Assembly: GCF_018449725.1 (NCBI RefSeq)
Contig: NZ_JAAVVC010000009.1
Location: forward strand, 1-64,000
Direction of reading: 5' to 3'
DNA length: 64,000 nucleotides
Source of the DNA: Pseudomonas sp. dw_612
GTDB lineage: Bacteria; Pseudomonadota; Gammaproteobacteria; Pseudomonadales; Pseudomonadaceae
Shown here: positions 32,263 through 41,960 of the stretch, piece by piece
Position numbering within the stretch: the stretch's first letter is position 1
Layout: every line of letters begins with the position of its first letter
Position numbers and translations under genes: made by a program
The notes under the pieces: generated by a model
The model's input: the letters and a program-made list of their open reading frames with translations, nothing else
Told to the model about the DNA's origin: nothing
Databases searched by the model: none

Positions 32263-32562
32263 TTAAATCCGTGAATCGAAACCGTCAGTCCGGGATTTTG
32301 CATGCAGCAAAGCCAAGGTCTGCGCCGACGGAAACTCTTCTTCAATCAGCCGCAGATGATCAATCGCTTCCTGAAACTTCATATCAGCCTTGTGCCGTAG
32401 TGCCTGGTACTGAGTAAACAATTCAGCATCCAGCTCGACCTTTTCCAGCAGTTCAAACGCCTCCTGGCTCAGTCGATGCGCGTCTTCGAACAATTGACGA
32501 TTGCATTCAAGTGCGAAGTCGCGGCAAGCCTGTGGGTTCACCGGGGCCGAGAAGTACTGCAT
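32263..32562 (-). CDS. Small helical hypothetical protein
   Basis: Protein of 99 residues, strongly helical and acidic (LLEKVELDAELFTQYQALRH), without a signal peptide. AAGGTG six bases before the ATG at 32562 favours that start over an in-frame GTG at 32571. I do not recognise a function. It has its own strong terminator and a 130-base upstream gap, so it is probably a monocistronic gene. Confidence 0.7.
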   Translation of the reverse strand: MQYFSAPVNPQACRDFALECNRQLFEDAHRLSQEAFELLEKVELDAELFTQYQALRHKADMKFQEAIDHLRLIEEEFPSAQTLALLHAKSRTDGFDSRI

Positions 32563-32691
32563 AGCGTTCACCTTGTTTTGGGGAGAGCCACGGAGGGCTG
32601 GATAAAGGTGTGACTATTGGCCTCTGGAGGAAATTTCATTATTTTCAGGCGGAAAATTGGATGGATATTTAGCTGGCTATCGTAAAAATAA

Positions 32692-34038
32692 TCAGGAATC
32701 TTGATTATTTCGACGCTCGTACCGGGCGAGCATCGGTTGCGTACTGATGCCGTGAATCAAGATGCTCAGCGCCACCACGGACAGCGTCAGGTCGGTGCAC
32801 AGGGTCGCCACGGACGGGGGAAGGTCGTGGTTCAGCACATAGAACAGGTAGTAAAAACTGCCGATGCCGCGAATCCCGAACCAGCCGATCAGAGATCGTT
32901 GACGCCCATCGAGCAAACGGCCCCAGGGGATCAGCCACACACTCAAGGGACGAATCACACAGAACAACACCGCCGCAATCACCAGCGCCCGCCAGTCCCA
33001 GTGCGCCACCAGCACCACCCCGAGCAACGTCACCAGGAACACTTCCATGGCCCGCTCCACCAGGCTGCCGAAGGCGAGCATATCGCCCATCATGATGCCG
33101 GCCGCGACCTGGGTGTCTTCGAGTTTTTCCACATCGCCGTGTATCGCGGCTTCAGGCTCGACGTTCTGATGACCGACCACCGGTTGCACCAGATGCTCGG
33201 CAGGGGTCTGGGTGTCGCCGGTGGATTTGACCTCGGCCTGACGCAGCCCCAAACCGGCGGCGAATACTGAGAGAAAGCCGTAACCGTGGATTGACTCGGC
33301 GGCCACATAGGCCAGGGCGATCAGCGCCAGGGTCAGGTAATCATTGGGCGAAAAGGTGCTGTCGGCATTACGGATGCGCATCGACAAGGTCACTCGTCCA
33401 ATGCCGTGACCCATCCAGTAACCGGTCAGCAACCCGGTGGGCACCGCCCACAACAGACTTTTCAACGCCCAGTCATCGAGCCAGGCACTGGAACTGCCAC
33501 TCTGCTGCAGAAACAGCAAACCCAGGATGACAAAAGGAAACGCGACCCCGTCGTTCAGTCCCGCCTCACCCGAGAGCCCGAAACGCACCGGATCGTAATC
33601 CTTGGCGTCGTTGACCTGTACCAGCGACGCCAATACCGGATCGGTGGGAGCCAGGATCGCGCCAATCAGCATCGACGGCCCCCACGCCAGATCCAGGCCG
33701 TAATGCAGTAACAGGCACACGCCGGCAATGCTCAACAGCATCACCGGGCCGGCGAGGCCGAACGCGACTCGCCACTTGCGATCCCTGAACGGCAGACGCA
33801 ACTTCAATCCGCAGACAAACAACGAAAAGAGCACCGCGACTTCCGTCAGGTGCTCCATCCAGATTGCCGCGTCCTTGATGTCCAGCTTGAGCAAACCCAT
33901 GCCCGCCGGACCAATGCCGACTCCGAGCGCCAGGCACACCGCCGAAGTGGTCACCGGCATCCAGCGCAGAAACGACGACGTCAGCGCCAGCGTCAGCAGC
34001 ACCGCACCCAACACCGCCACCCATAAAATGAAACTCAT
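32692..34038 (-). CDS. Cation:proton antiporter (CPA family)
   Basis: Inner-membrane sodium or potassium/proton antiporter of 448 residues with about twelve hydrophobic segments. Typical elements are the LTEVAVLFSLFVCGLKL helix, GAILAPTDPVLASLVQ and SGEAGLNDGVAFPFV, the last two carrying the acidic transport residues of the Nha/KefB-like fold. A polar loop of about 50 residues, including the HGDVEKLED segment, interrupts the later helices and varies in the family. It is the downstream gene of a possible pair with the Yip1 protein (34 bases apart). Confidence 0.9.
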   Translation of the reverse strand: MSFILWVAVLGAVLLTLALTSSFLRWMPVTTSAVCLALGVGIGPAGMGLLKLDIKDAAIWMEHLTEVAVLFSLFVCGLKLRLPFRDRKWRVAFGLAGPVMLLSIAGVCLLLHYGLDLAWGPSMLIGAILAPTDPVLASLVQVNDAKDYDPVRFGLSGEAGLNDGVAFPFVILGLLFLQQSGSSSAWLDDWALKSLLWAVPTGLLTGYWMGHGIGRVTLSMRIRNADSTFSPNDYLTLALIALAYVAAESIHGYGFLSVFAAGLGLRQAEVKSTGDTQTPAEHLVQPVVGHQNVEPEAAIHGDVEKLEDTQVAAGIMMGDMLAFGSLVERAMEVFLVTLLGVVLVAHWDWRALVIAAVLFCVIRPLSVWLIPWGRLLDGRQRSLIGWFGIRGIGSFYYLFYVLNHDLPPSVATLCTDLTLSVVALSILIHGISTQPMLARYERRNNQDS

Positions 34039-34072
34039 GCCGGACGCTCGCTGGGTGGGTGCATTCGCCGGC

Positions 34073-34684
34073 TCAACCGACGGTCGCGCGCAGGTATTCA
34101 GGCGCCAGGACGTTGGTCCACAGCAGAATCATTTCCACCAGGATGGTCACCAACACCAGCAGACCGAGGCCCCAGACGCTGGCGGCGTACAGCAGGCCCT
34201 GTTCCTTGCGTTCATGCATGAACGTCGGCAGGCCGACGAACAACAGGAACGTCGCATAGGCACAGGCCGCCGCCAGCACAATGACCGCTAGCCACAGGTT
34301 CGGGTACAACCCGGCGAAACCGGCGATAAAAAACGGCGTCGCGGTGTAGGCCACAAAGCCGATGCATTGATTCACGGTAGGCCGGGCATCGAAGGTGCGC
34401 GACATCCAGCGGATAAACAGCCCCATCAGCGCCACGCCGGCGAGGATGGTCAGGTACAGCAACCCGCAAAGTTGCAACGCGCTGCTCGGGCTGAGTTTCA
34501 CGATTTCGTTCTCGGCCAGGCTCCAGCCGACGTGGGTGGTCCCGATATACAGGCATACCGCCGGGATCAGGGCGAGCAGTACCAAATGCGCGAGGTAGTG
34601 GCGCGGATGCTCTTCTTCCTCGTGACGAATATCCGTCCAGGCGTAATTGGGTTGGGTAAACAGCTTGATAATAGGTGCGGACAT
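34073..34684 (-). CDS. Yip1-family membrane protein
   Basis: Inner-membrane protein of 203 residues with the family start (LFTQPNYAWTDIR-x-EEEEHP) and five membrane segments. Bacterial Yip1/YIPF-like proteins have no firm function. GGAGGTCGTC precedes the ATG at 34684. It lies just upstream of the antiporter gene, so they may be co-transcribed. Confidence 0.85.
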   Translation of the reverse strand: MSAPIIKLFTQPNYAWTDIRHEEEEHPRHYLAHLVLLALIPAVCLYIGTTHVGWSLAENEIVKLSPSSALQLCGLLYLTILAGVALMGLFIRWMSRTFDARPTVNQCIGFVAYTATPFFIAGFAGLYPNLWLAVIVLAAACAYATFLLFVGLPTFMHERKEQGLLYAASVWGLGLLVLVTILVEMILLWTNVLAPEYLRATVG

Positions 34685-34762
34685 GACGACCTCCAGATAT
34701 CAAAGGCCCACCAGGGGCAGGCCTATACAGTGTGGAGTTCTGGAATCGGCGGCGGGTTCCAT

Positions 34763-35620
34763 TTAAAGCATCGGTTTGCCGCCCGTCACACCGTAGCGCT
34801 GGCCGGTGATGTAACTGGCCTCGTCCGACGCCAGCAGCACGTAGATCGGTGCGACTTCCACCGGTTGGCCAGGGCGGCCGAGCGGTGTCTCGCCACCAAA
34901 GTTCTGCACCTCCTCATCGGTCATGGTCGAGACGATCAGCGGCGTCCAGATCGGGCCCGGCGCCACGCTGTTCACGCGGATGTTCTTCGGCCCGAGCATC
35001 TGCGCCAGGCCGCCGGTGAAGTTGGCGATCGCGCCTTTGGTGGTGGCGTAGGGCAGCAGGGTTGGCTTGGGCATGTCGGAGTTGACCGAACTGGTGTTGA
35101 TGATCGAGCCGCCGGCCTTCATGTGTTTCAGCGCGGCCTGGCAGATGCGGAATATGGCGGTGATGTTGACGTCGAAGGTCATCACCCATTCTTCGTCGGG
35201 GATGTCTTCGAAGTTCTGGTGGGTCATCTGGAACGCGGCGTTGTTGACCAGCACATCGATGTGGCCAAAGCGCTCGACGGTTTGGCTGACAATGGCCTGG
35301 CACTGGGCTTTTTGCGCCAGATCCCCTGGCAGCAGCAGGCATTGACGCCCGGCCTGTTCGACCCAGCGCGCGGTTTCCTCGGCGTCTTCGTGTTCATTCA
35401 AGTACGAGATCGCCACGTCGGCGCCTTCACGGGCGAAGGCAATCGCCACCGCGCGCCCGATGCCGCTGTCGCCGCCGGTGATCAGCGCGATCTTGCCTTC
35501 CAGTCGGCCGGAACCCTTGTAGCTCTGCTCGCCGCAGTCGGGATACGGGTCCATTTTCTTTTGCGAGCCGGGCACGGATTGCGGTTGTTTGGCGAAGGGC
35601 GGTTTTGGGTAGTCAGTCAT
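34763..35620 (-). CDS. SDR-family oxidoreductase (YhdF/YhxC-like)
   Basis: NAD(P)-dependent short-chain dehydrogenase of 285 residues. The cofactor motif TGGDSGIG follows the family-specific N-terminal extension (DPYPDCGEQSYKGSGRLEGK). NNAA, a catalytic serine in SSVNSD, and Y-x(3)-K in YATTKGA complete the site. The substrate is not predictable; relatives are stress-induced proteins in Bacillus. Two adjacent ATGs (35620, 35623) could start it, and GGAG is spaced best for 35620. A longer in-frame extension to 35752 is unlikely. Confidence 0.87.
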   Translation of the reverse strand: MTDYPKPPFAKQPQSVPGSQKKMDPYPDCGEQSYKGSGRLEGKIALITGGDSGIGRAVAIAFAREGADVAISYLNEHEDAEETARWVEQAGRQCLLLPGDLAQKAQCQAIVSQTVERFGHIDVLVNNAAFQMTHQNFEDIPDEEWVMTFDVNITAIFRICQAALKHMKAGGSIINTSSVNSDMPKPTLLPYATTKGAIANFTGGLAQMLGPKNIRVNSVAPGPIWTPLIVSTMTDEEVQNFGGETPLGRPGQPVEVAPIYVLLASDEASYITGQRYGVTGGKPML

Positions 35621-35756
35621 CATCGATCTCCAGTCACAAGGCAAAAGGGCGAGGGCGGATGCCGCTCCTGGAGGGTTGACCCTGGGCTTTTGCGTGGAGT
35701 TCGGTTGGATTTCGGATGGCGGAGCCTGGAGCGCAAATATCACAAACCACACAAAT

Positions 35757-35854
35757 CCCCTGTGGGAGCGGGCTTGCTCGCGAAGGCGGTGGGTCAGTCA
35801 ATTTAGATGTCGACTGACACGACGCCTTCGCGAGCAAGCCCGCTCCCACAGGGA
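35757..35854. repeat. REP pair (inverted)
   Basis: CTGTGGGAGCGGGCTTGCTC (from about 35759) and GCGAGCAAGCCCGCTCCCAC (from about 35830) face each other across a 40-base spacer. It lies just beyond the stop of the C-S lyase gene. Confidence 0.88.
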
Positions 35855-35859
35855 GATTT

Positions 35860-37008
35860 TCATCGATTGAGCAAACTGCGCTCCATCCGCGCAAGGCCTT
35901 CTTCCAGCAACGCCCGTGGGCAGCCGAAGTTCAGGCGCACGAACTGATGGCTGTGATCGCCAAAGTCCAGCCCGGCGCTCAAGCCGACCTTGGCCTGTTC
36001 AAGGAAGAACCGTTGCGGATCGTCCAGCCCCAGCGCCGAGCAATCGAGCCACGCCAGGTAAGTGCCTTGGGGCACGTTGATGGTCACGCCCGGCAGGCGG
36101 GTGCGAACCGCGTTCACCAAATAGTCACGGTTGCCGTGCAAGTACGTCATCAACTCGGCGAGCCATGCACCGCCCTCGGTGTAGGCGACGCGGGTGGCTT
36201 CCAGGCCCAGCGGATTGACGCTGTCCACCAGACCGCAACGGGCGTGATTGACCCGAGACAACAGCGCCGGGTCCTGAATGATCATGAACGAAGTCTTCAA
36301 ACCAGCGATGTTGTAGGCCTTGCTCGCCGACATCAGGGTGATGGTGCGTTTGGCGACTTCCGGGCTCAGCGACGCCGTAGGAATGTGCACGCGCCCGTCG
36401 AAGCACAGCTCGGCGTGGATCTCGTCGGAGATGATCCAGGCGTTTTGTTGCAGGCAGATATCGGCCACGGCTTGCAGTTCTTCCCGGGGGAACACCTTGC
36501 CCAGCGGGTTGTGCGGGTTGCTCAGCAGCAGCGCGCCGCCACCGGTCAGGGATTCGCGCAATGCATCGAGCGGGGTGGCGTAGGAACCGTCGGCCTGGGC
36601 GACAAATTCCAGCTCGACCTTGTTCAGACCCCAATGTCCCGGCGCATGTCGCAGGGGCGGGTAGTTGGGCGTCTGCACCACAACGTTTTGCTGTGGCTCG
36701 ACCAACGCATTCAGCGCCATGTTGAAACCCGATTCCACACCCGGCAGAAACACGATTTCCTGCGATTGGACGCGCCAGGCATATTTGTTCCAGAGGTCGG
36801 CGACGATGGCGTCGCGCAGGTTCTCCGGCGCCACGCTGTAGCCCAGCAACGGGTGTTCCAGGCGTTTTTGCAGGGCCTGGATGATCACCGGCGGCGCGGC
36901 GAAATCCATGTCTGCGACCCACATCGGCAACACGTCGGCCGGGTAACGGCTCCATTTGGTACTGCCGGTTGCGTGGCGGTCGAACACCTGATCGAAATCG
37001 AAGGTCAT
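35860..37008 (-). CDS. PLP-dependent C-S lyase/aminotransferase (MalY/PatB type)
   Basis: Fold-type I PLP enzyme of 382 residues. MalY/PatB marks are the N-terminal FDFDQVFDRHATGSTKW and the LPMWVADMDF segment, the SNPHNPLGKVF motif, the D-E-H in ISDEIHAELC, and the PLP lysine in SASKAYNIAGLK. Family members split cystathionine or other cysteine conjugates to pyruvate, ammonia and a thiol. The ATG at 37008 fits the conserved start; an in-frame ATG at 37020 is also possible, and neither has a clear ribosome binding site. REP pairs flank it on both sides. Confidence 0.88.
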   Translation of the reverse strand: MTFDFDQVFDRHATGSTKWSRYPADVLPMWVADMDFAAPPVIIQALQKRLEHPLLGYSVAPENLRDAIVADLWNKYAWRVQSQEIVFLPGVESGFNMALNALVEPQQNVVVQTPNYPPLRHAPGHWGLNKVELEFVAQADGSYATPLDALRESLTGGGALLLSNPHNPLGKVFPREELQAVADICLQQNAWIISDEIHAELCFDGRVHIPTASLSPEVAKRTITLMSASKAYNIAGLKTSFMIIQDPALLSRVNHARCGLVDSVNPLGLEATRVAYTEGGAWLAELMTYLHGNRDYLVNAVRTRLPGVTINVPQGTYLAWLDCSALGLDDPQRFFLEQAKVGLSAGLDFGDHSHQFVRLNFGCPRALLEEGLARMERSLLNR

Positions 37009-37066
37009 GCTCAGTCTCATAAAGGGCGGGGATTAATCACGGCGGCCATGATAAGCCCCCAACCTA

Positions 37067-37160
37067 TGTGGGAGCGAGCTTGCTCGCGATAGCCATCTCA
37101 CATTCAACATCATTGTTGACTGACCCGCCGCCATCGCGAGCAAGCTCGCTCCCACAGGGG
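37067..37160. repeat. REP pair (inverted)
   Basis: TGTGGGAGCGAGCTTGCTCG (37067 on) and CGAGCAAGCTCGCTCCCACA (to about 37156) face each other. It lies between the divergent C-S lyase and the formate dehydrogenase operon, so it sits in an upstream region of both. Confidence 0.88.
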
Positions 37161-37263
37161 ATTGGTGTTGTGCCGACGGTCGGTTTTCATCTGGGACGCC
37201 GTTTCATTGGCCTAAAGTTTGAAATACCGGCCGCCAAGCTGCCGCAACCGTGTTTGTCCAGAA

Positions 37264-37286
37264 AAACCCGGCAAAGCACCGGGTTT
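37264..37286 (+). promoter_or_regulatory. Hairpin in the fdoG leader
   Basis: AAACCCGG (37264-37271) is the perfect complement of CCGGGTTT (37279-37286), loop seven bases. It ends 22 bases before the fdoG ATG, in front of the ribosome binding site TCAGGAG. It could regulate translation or be a promoter-proximal attenuator; role not known. Confidence 0.55.
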
Positions 37287-37307
37287 CCACCTGATCAGGA
37301 GTGCACG

Positions 37308-40300
37308 ATGGACCTCAACCGTCGTCAGTTCTTCAAGGTCGCCGGTATCGGCCTTGCGGGCTCGAGCCTCGGCGCGCTGGGCATGCTCCCGGCGCCGGCC
37401 TTTGCCGAGCAAGTGCGTCATTTCAAACTCGCCCACACCCATGAAACCCGCAACACCTGCCCGTATTGCTCGGTGGGTTGTGGCTTGATCATGTACAGCC
37501 AGGGCGACCAGGCCAAGAACGTCGCCCAGAGCATCATCCACATCGAAGGCGACGCTGATCACCCGGTCAATCGCGGCACCCTGTGCCCCAAAGGCGCGGG
37601 CCTGCTGGACTTCATTCACAGCCCCAGCCGCTTGCAGTACCCGCAAGTGCGTAAGCCTGGCAGCGCTGAATGGACGCGGATCTCCTGGGACGAAGCCCTG
37701 GACCGCGTGGCCGACCTGATGAAGGCCGACCGCGACGCCAATTTCATCGAGAAGAACGCCCAGGGTCAAACCGTGAATCGCTGGCTGACCACCGGGTTTC
37801 TCGCGGCGTCGGCGGCGTCCAATGAAGCGGGTTACATCACTCACAAAGTGATTCGTAGCCTCGGCATGTTGGGATTCGATAACCAGGCGCGTGTCTGACA
37901 CGGTCCGACGGTGGCAAGTCTTGCCCCGACGTACGGCCGTGGTGCCATGACCAATACCTGGACCGATATCGCCAACGCGAACCTGATCCTGGTGATGGGC
38001 GGCAACGCAGCAGAAGCGCACCCGTGCGGCTTTAAATGGGTGACCGAAGCCAAGGCGCATAACAAGGCGCGGCTGATCGTGGTTGATCCACGCTTCACCC
38101 GCACCGCGTCCGTGGCCGACTATTACGCACCGATCCGCACCGGCACCGACATTGCTTTCATGGGCGGACTGATCAATTACCTGCTGACCGAAGACAAGAT
38201 CCAGCACGAATACGTGCGCAACTACACCGACGTCTCGTTCATCGTCAAAGCCGGATACGGCTTCGAGGACGGGATTTTCAGTGGCTACGACGTGGCCAAG
38301 CGCCTGTACACCGACAAGTCCGGCTGGGGTTATGAACTGGGCGAGGACGGTTTTGCCAAGGTTGACCCGACCCTGCAAGACCCGCGCTGCGTCTATCAAC
38401 TGATGAAAACCCACTACAGCCGCTACAACATCGACCTGGCGAGCCAGATCTGCGGCATGCCCGTGGACGCGATCAAGAAAATCTGGGAAGAAATCGCCAC
38501 TTGCTCGACACCGGGCAAGACCATGACGATTCTGTATGCCCTGGGTTGGACCCAGCATTCCATCGGTTCGCAAATCATCCGCAGCGCGGCAATGGTGCAA
38601 CTGCTGCTGGGCAACGTCGGCATGCCCGGCGGCGGGGTCAACGCCTTGCGCGGGCACTCGAACATCCAGGGGCTGACCGACCTCGGCTTGCTCTCCAATG
38701 CGCTGCCCGGCTACCTGACCCTGGCCGTGGATGGCGAGCAGGATTACAAGGCTTACATCACCAAACGCACGCAGACACCGTTACGGCCGGGGCAATTGTC
38801 CTACTGGCAGAACTACAGCAAGTTCCACGTCAGCCTGATGAAATCCTGGTACGGCAACAACGCCACCGCCGAGAACAATTGGGCCTACGACTACCTGCCT
38901 AAACTCGATATCCCGAACTACGACATCCTGAAAATGTTCGACCTGATGGGCCAGGGCAAGGTCAACGGCTACATGTGCCAGGGCTTCAATCCGATTGCCG
39001 CGTTGCCGGATAAAAACCGGGTGATGGCGGCGCTGGCCAAGCTCAAATGGCTGGTGGTGATGGATCCGCTGTCCACCGAAACCTCGGAATTCTGGAAAAA
39101 CGTCGGGCCATACAACGACGTGACCAGCGCTGACATCCACACCGAGGTCATTCGCCTGCCGACCACCTGTTTCGCCGAAGAGGACGGCTCGCTGGTCAAC
39201 AGCAGCCGCTGGCTGCAATGGCACTGGAAAGGCGCCGACGGACCGGGCGAAGCGCTCACCGATATCAAGATCATGGGCGAGTTGTTCCTGCGTCTGCGCA
39301 AGCGTTATCAGGCGGAGGGCGGCGCTTACCCCGATCCGCTGCTGAAGCTGTCCTGGCCGTACAAAATCCCGGACGAACCATCGCCGGAGGAACTGGCCAA
39401 AGAAATCAACGGCAACGCCACCGTCGATTTCACCGATGCCACGGGCGCGGCGATCAAGGGCAACGCGCAGTTGGCGGGGTTTGCGCAGCTCAAGGACGAC
39501 GGCAGTACCGCGTCCGGCTGCTGGATTTTCTGCGGCAGTTGGACCGAAATGGGCAACCAGATGGCCCGCCGCGACAACAGCGACCCCTACGGCATGAAGC
39601 AACATTTGGGCTGGGCCTGGGCCTGGCCGGCGAACCGGCGGATTCTCTACAACCGCGCCTCGGCCGACCCGCAAGGCAAACCGTGGGACGAGAAAAAACG
39701 CCTGGTGTGGTGGAACGGCAAGGCCTGGGGCGGCACCGATGTGCCGGACTTCAAGGTCGATTCGGCACCGGAGGCCGGGATGAACCCGTTCATCATGAAC
39801 CCCGAAGGCGTGGCGCGGTTCTTCGCCGTGGACAAGATGAATGAAGGGCCATTCCCTGAGCATTACGAACCGTTCGAAACCCCAATCGGCATCAACCCGC
39901 TGCACCCCAACAACAAGAACGCCACCAGCAACCCGGCGGCGCGGATCTTCGATTCGGTGTGGGACACCCTCGGCGTGGCCAAGGATTACCCGTACGCCGC
40001 GACGAGCTATCGGCTGACCGAGCATTTCCACTTCTGGAGCAAGCACTGCAAGCTCAACGCGATCGCCCAGCCGGAGCAGTTCGTCGAGATCGGCGAAGTG
40101 TTGGCGAAAGAGAAGGGCATCGTGGCCGGCGACAAGGTGCGGGTCAGCAGCAAGCGCGGCTTTATCGAAGCGGTGGCGGTGGTGACCAAGCGCATTCGTC
40201 CGCTGCAGGTCAACGGCCAGGTGGTGCACCACATCGGTATCCCGCTGCACTGGGGGTTTACCGGGCTCACGCGCCACGGCTATCTCACGAACACCTTGGT

Positions 40301-40373
40301 GCCGTTCCTCGGCGATGGTAATTCCCAGACCCCGGAATCCAAGTCATTCCTGGTCAACGTGGAGAAAGTCTAA
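37308..40373 (+). CDS. fdoG: Formate dehydrogenase alpha subunit FdoG/FdnG (selenoprotein)
   Basis: Molybdopterin-bis(MGD) selenoenzyme that oxidises formate in the periplasm; 1021 residues when the in-frame UGA at 37896-37898 is read as selenocysteine (residue 197, matching Sec196 of E. coli FdnG). The reading frame continues with HGPTVASLAPTYGRGAMTN after NQARV, exactly the family sequence. A Tat signal peptide (NRRQFFK, then hydrophobic to PAFA) and a 4Fe-4S motif (CPYCSVGCGL, with a later CPKGAG) lie in the first 120 residues. Ordinary gene callers split it in two at the UGA. It forms the catalytic subunit with FdoH and FdoI downstream. Confidence 0.96.
37896..37943 (+). promoter_or_regulatory. 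Selenocysteine UGA and bacterial SECIS hairpin in fdoG
   Basis: TGA at 37896-37898 is followed immediately by a stem-loop-forming stretch. The apical stem GGCAAG/CTTGCC (around 37912-37924) carries a small loop with GTCT, comparable to the AGGUCU loop that SelB binds in E. coli fdhF. Its fit to the family protein sequence on both sides of the TGA leaves little doubt. The exact loop contacts are inferred. Confidence 0.85.
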
Positions 40374-41309
40374 ATGGCCAGCCAAGACATCATCGCCCGT
40401 TCGGCCACCACCACCGAACCGCCCTCGGCGCGCAATCAGGAGGAAGTGGCCAAGCTGATCGACACCACCAAGTGCATCGGCTGCAAGGCGTGCCAGGTCG
40501 CGTGTTCGGAATGGAATGAGTTGCGCGACGACGTGGGTCACAACCTTGGCACCTACGACAACCCGCAGGACCTGACCTCGGAAACCTGGACGTTGATGCG
40601 TTTCACCGAACACGAAACCGACGCCGGCAATCTCGAATGGCTGATTCGCAAGGACGGCTGCATGCACTGCGCCGAACCCGGATGCCTGGCGGCATGCCCG
40701 AGTCCGGGGGCGATCATCAAGCACGCCAACGGCATCGTCGATTTTGATCAGGATCATTGCATCGGCTGCGGTTATTGCATCACCGGTTGCCCGTTCAACA
40801 TCCCGCGCATCTCGCAAAAGGATCACAAGGCTTACAAGTGCACGCTGTGCTCGGACCGGGTCGCCGTGGGCCTGGAACCGGCCTGCGTGAAAACCTGCCC
40901 GACCGGCGCCATCGTCTTCGGCACCAAGGAAGACATGAAGGAACACGCCGCCGAACGCATCGTCGACCTCAAGAGCCGTGGCTTTGAAAACGCCGGTCTG
41001 TATGACCCGGCCGGGGTCGGCGGCACCCACGTGATGTACGTGCTGCACCACGCCGACACGCCGCAGATTTACGCCGGGCTGGCGAAAGATCCTGAAATCA
41101 GTCCATTGGTGGGCTTGTGGAAAGGCGTGAGCAAACCCTTGGGCTTGCTGGCCATGGGCCTGGCGGTGCTGGCCGGGTTCTTCCATTACGTGCGCATCGG
41201 GCCGCAGATTGTCGAAGAAGATGAACTGCCACCGTACAAGGATCCGGCGGTGCACGAGGTCGATCCATCGGTGCACACCTTCGATCCGCGCGGGGAGGAC
41301 AGACCATGA
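40374..41309 (+). CDS. fdoH: Formate dehydrogenase beta subunit FdoH/FdnH
   Basis: Iron-sulfur electron-transfer subunit of 311 residues. Four 4Fe-4S binding clusters are visible: CIGCKACQVAC, CMHCAEPGCLAACP, CIGCGYCITGCP and CTLCSDRVAVG-x-CVKTCP. A C-terminal membrane anchor (GLLAMGLAVLAGFFHYV) is typical. It receives electrons from FdoG and passes them to the FdoI haem. The start codon is one base after the fdoG stop and the end overlaps fdoI by four bases, so it is clearly one operon. Confidence 0.96.
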   Translation: MASQDIIARSATTTEPPSARNQEEVAKLIDTTKCIGCKACQVACSEWNELRDDVGHNLGTYDNPQDLTSETWTLMRFTEHETDAGNLEWLIRKDGCMHCAEPGCLAACPSPGAIIKHANGIVDFDQDHCIGCGYCITGCPFNIPRISQKDHKAYKCTLCSDRVAVGLEPACVKTCPTGAIVFGTKEDMKEHAAERIVDLKSRGFENAGLYDPAGVGGTHVMYVLHHADTPQIYAGLAKDPEISPLVGLWKGVSKPLGLLAMGLAVLAGFFHYVRIGPQIVEEDELPPYKDPAVHEVDPSVHTFDPRGEDRP

Positions 41310-41956
41310 TCCGCAAACAGATCCTGCGCTACACCGCCAACCAGCGGACCAATCATTGGCTGGTGGCGATCCTGTTTTTCATGGCCGCGCTGTCGGGGCT
41401 GGCGCTGTTTCACCCGGCGCTGTTCTGGCTGAGCAACCTGTTTGGTGGCGGGCCATGGACGCGGATTTTGCATCCGTTCATGGGTGTGCTGATGTTTGTG
41501 CTGTTCCTCGGGCTGGTGATTCGCTTCTGGCGCGCGAACTTCTTTATTCGCAACGATGGGCTGTGGCTCAAGCGCATTGACCGGGTGATCCAGAACGAAG
41601 AGGAGGGCGTGCCGCCGATTGGCAAGTACAACCCCGGCCAGAAGTTGCTGTTCTGGACCTTGCTGTTATGCATGTTAGGGTTGTTGTTCACCGGGCTGGT
41701 GATCTGGCGTGCCTACTTCAGCGCGTATTTCGGCATCACAGTGATTCGTTGGGCGATGTTGCTGCATGCGCTGGCCGGGTTTGTGCTGGTGTTGAGCATC
41801 ATCATTCACATCTACGCCGGGATATGGATCAAGGGCTCGATCAGCGCCATGGTCCACGGTTGGGTCAGCCGTGCCTGGGCGAAGAAGCACCATGAACTCT
41901 GGTATCGGGAAGTGACCCGCGACGAAGACCCCGACCGACCGATCAGAAAAGGATAA
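41306..41956 (+). CDS. fdoI: Formate dehydrogenase gamma subunit (cytochrome b556) FdoI/FdnI
   Basis: Membrane cytochrome b subunit of 216 residues with four helices. It reduces quinone with electrons from FdoH. Haem-ligand histidines are expected in NQRTNHWLVAILFF and LHALAGFVLVLSIIIHIYAG. It overlaps fdoH by four bases, and fdhE starts four bases after its stop. Confidence 0.94.
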   Translation: MIRKQILRYTANQRTNHWLVAILFFMAALSGLALFHPALFWLSNLFGGGPWTRILHPFMGVLMFVLFLGLVIRFWRANFFIRNDGLWLKRIDRVIQNEEEGVPPIGKYNPGQKLLFWTLLLCMLGLLFTGLVIWRAYFSAYFGITVIRWAMLLHALAGFVLVLSIIIHIYAGIWIKGSISAMVHGWVSRAWAKKHHELWYREVTRDEDPDRPIRKG

Positions 41957-41960
41957 GCAC

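Noticed and set aside
37308..40373. Two separate genes with a stop between them at 37896 (frameshift or nonsense pseudogene)
   Set aside because: The TGA lies exactly at the selenocysteine position, both sides match FdnG/FdoG, and selA, selB and tRNA-Sec follow.
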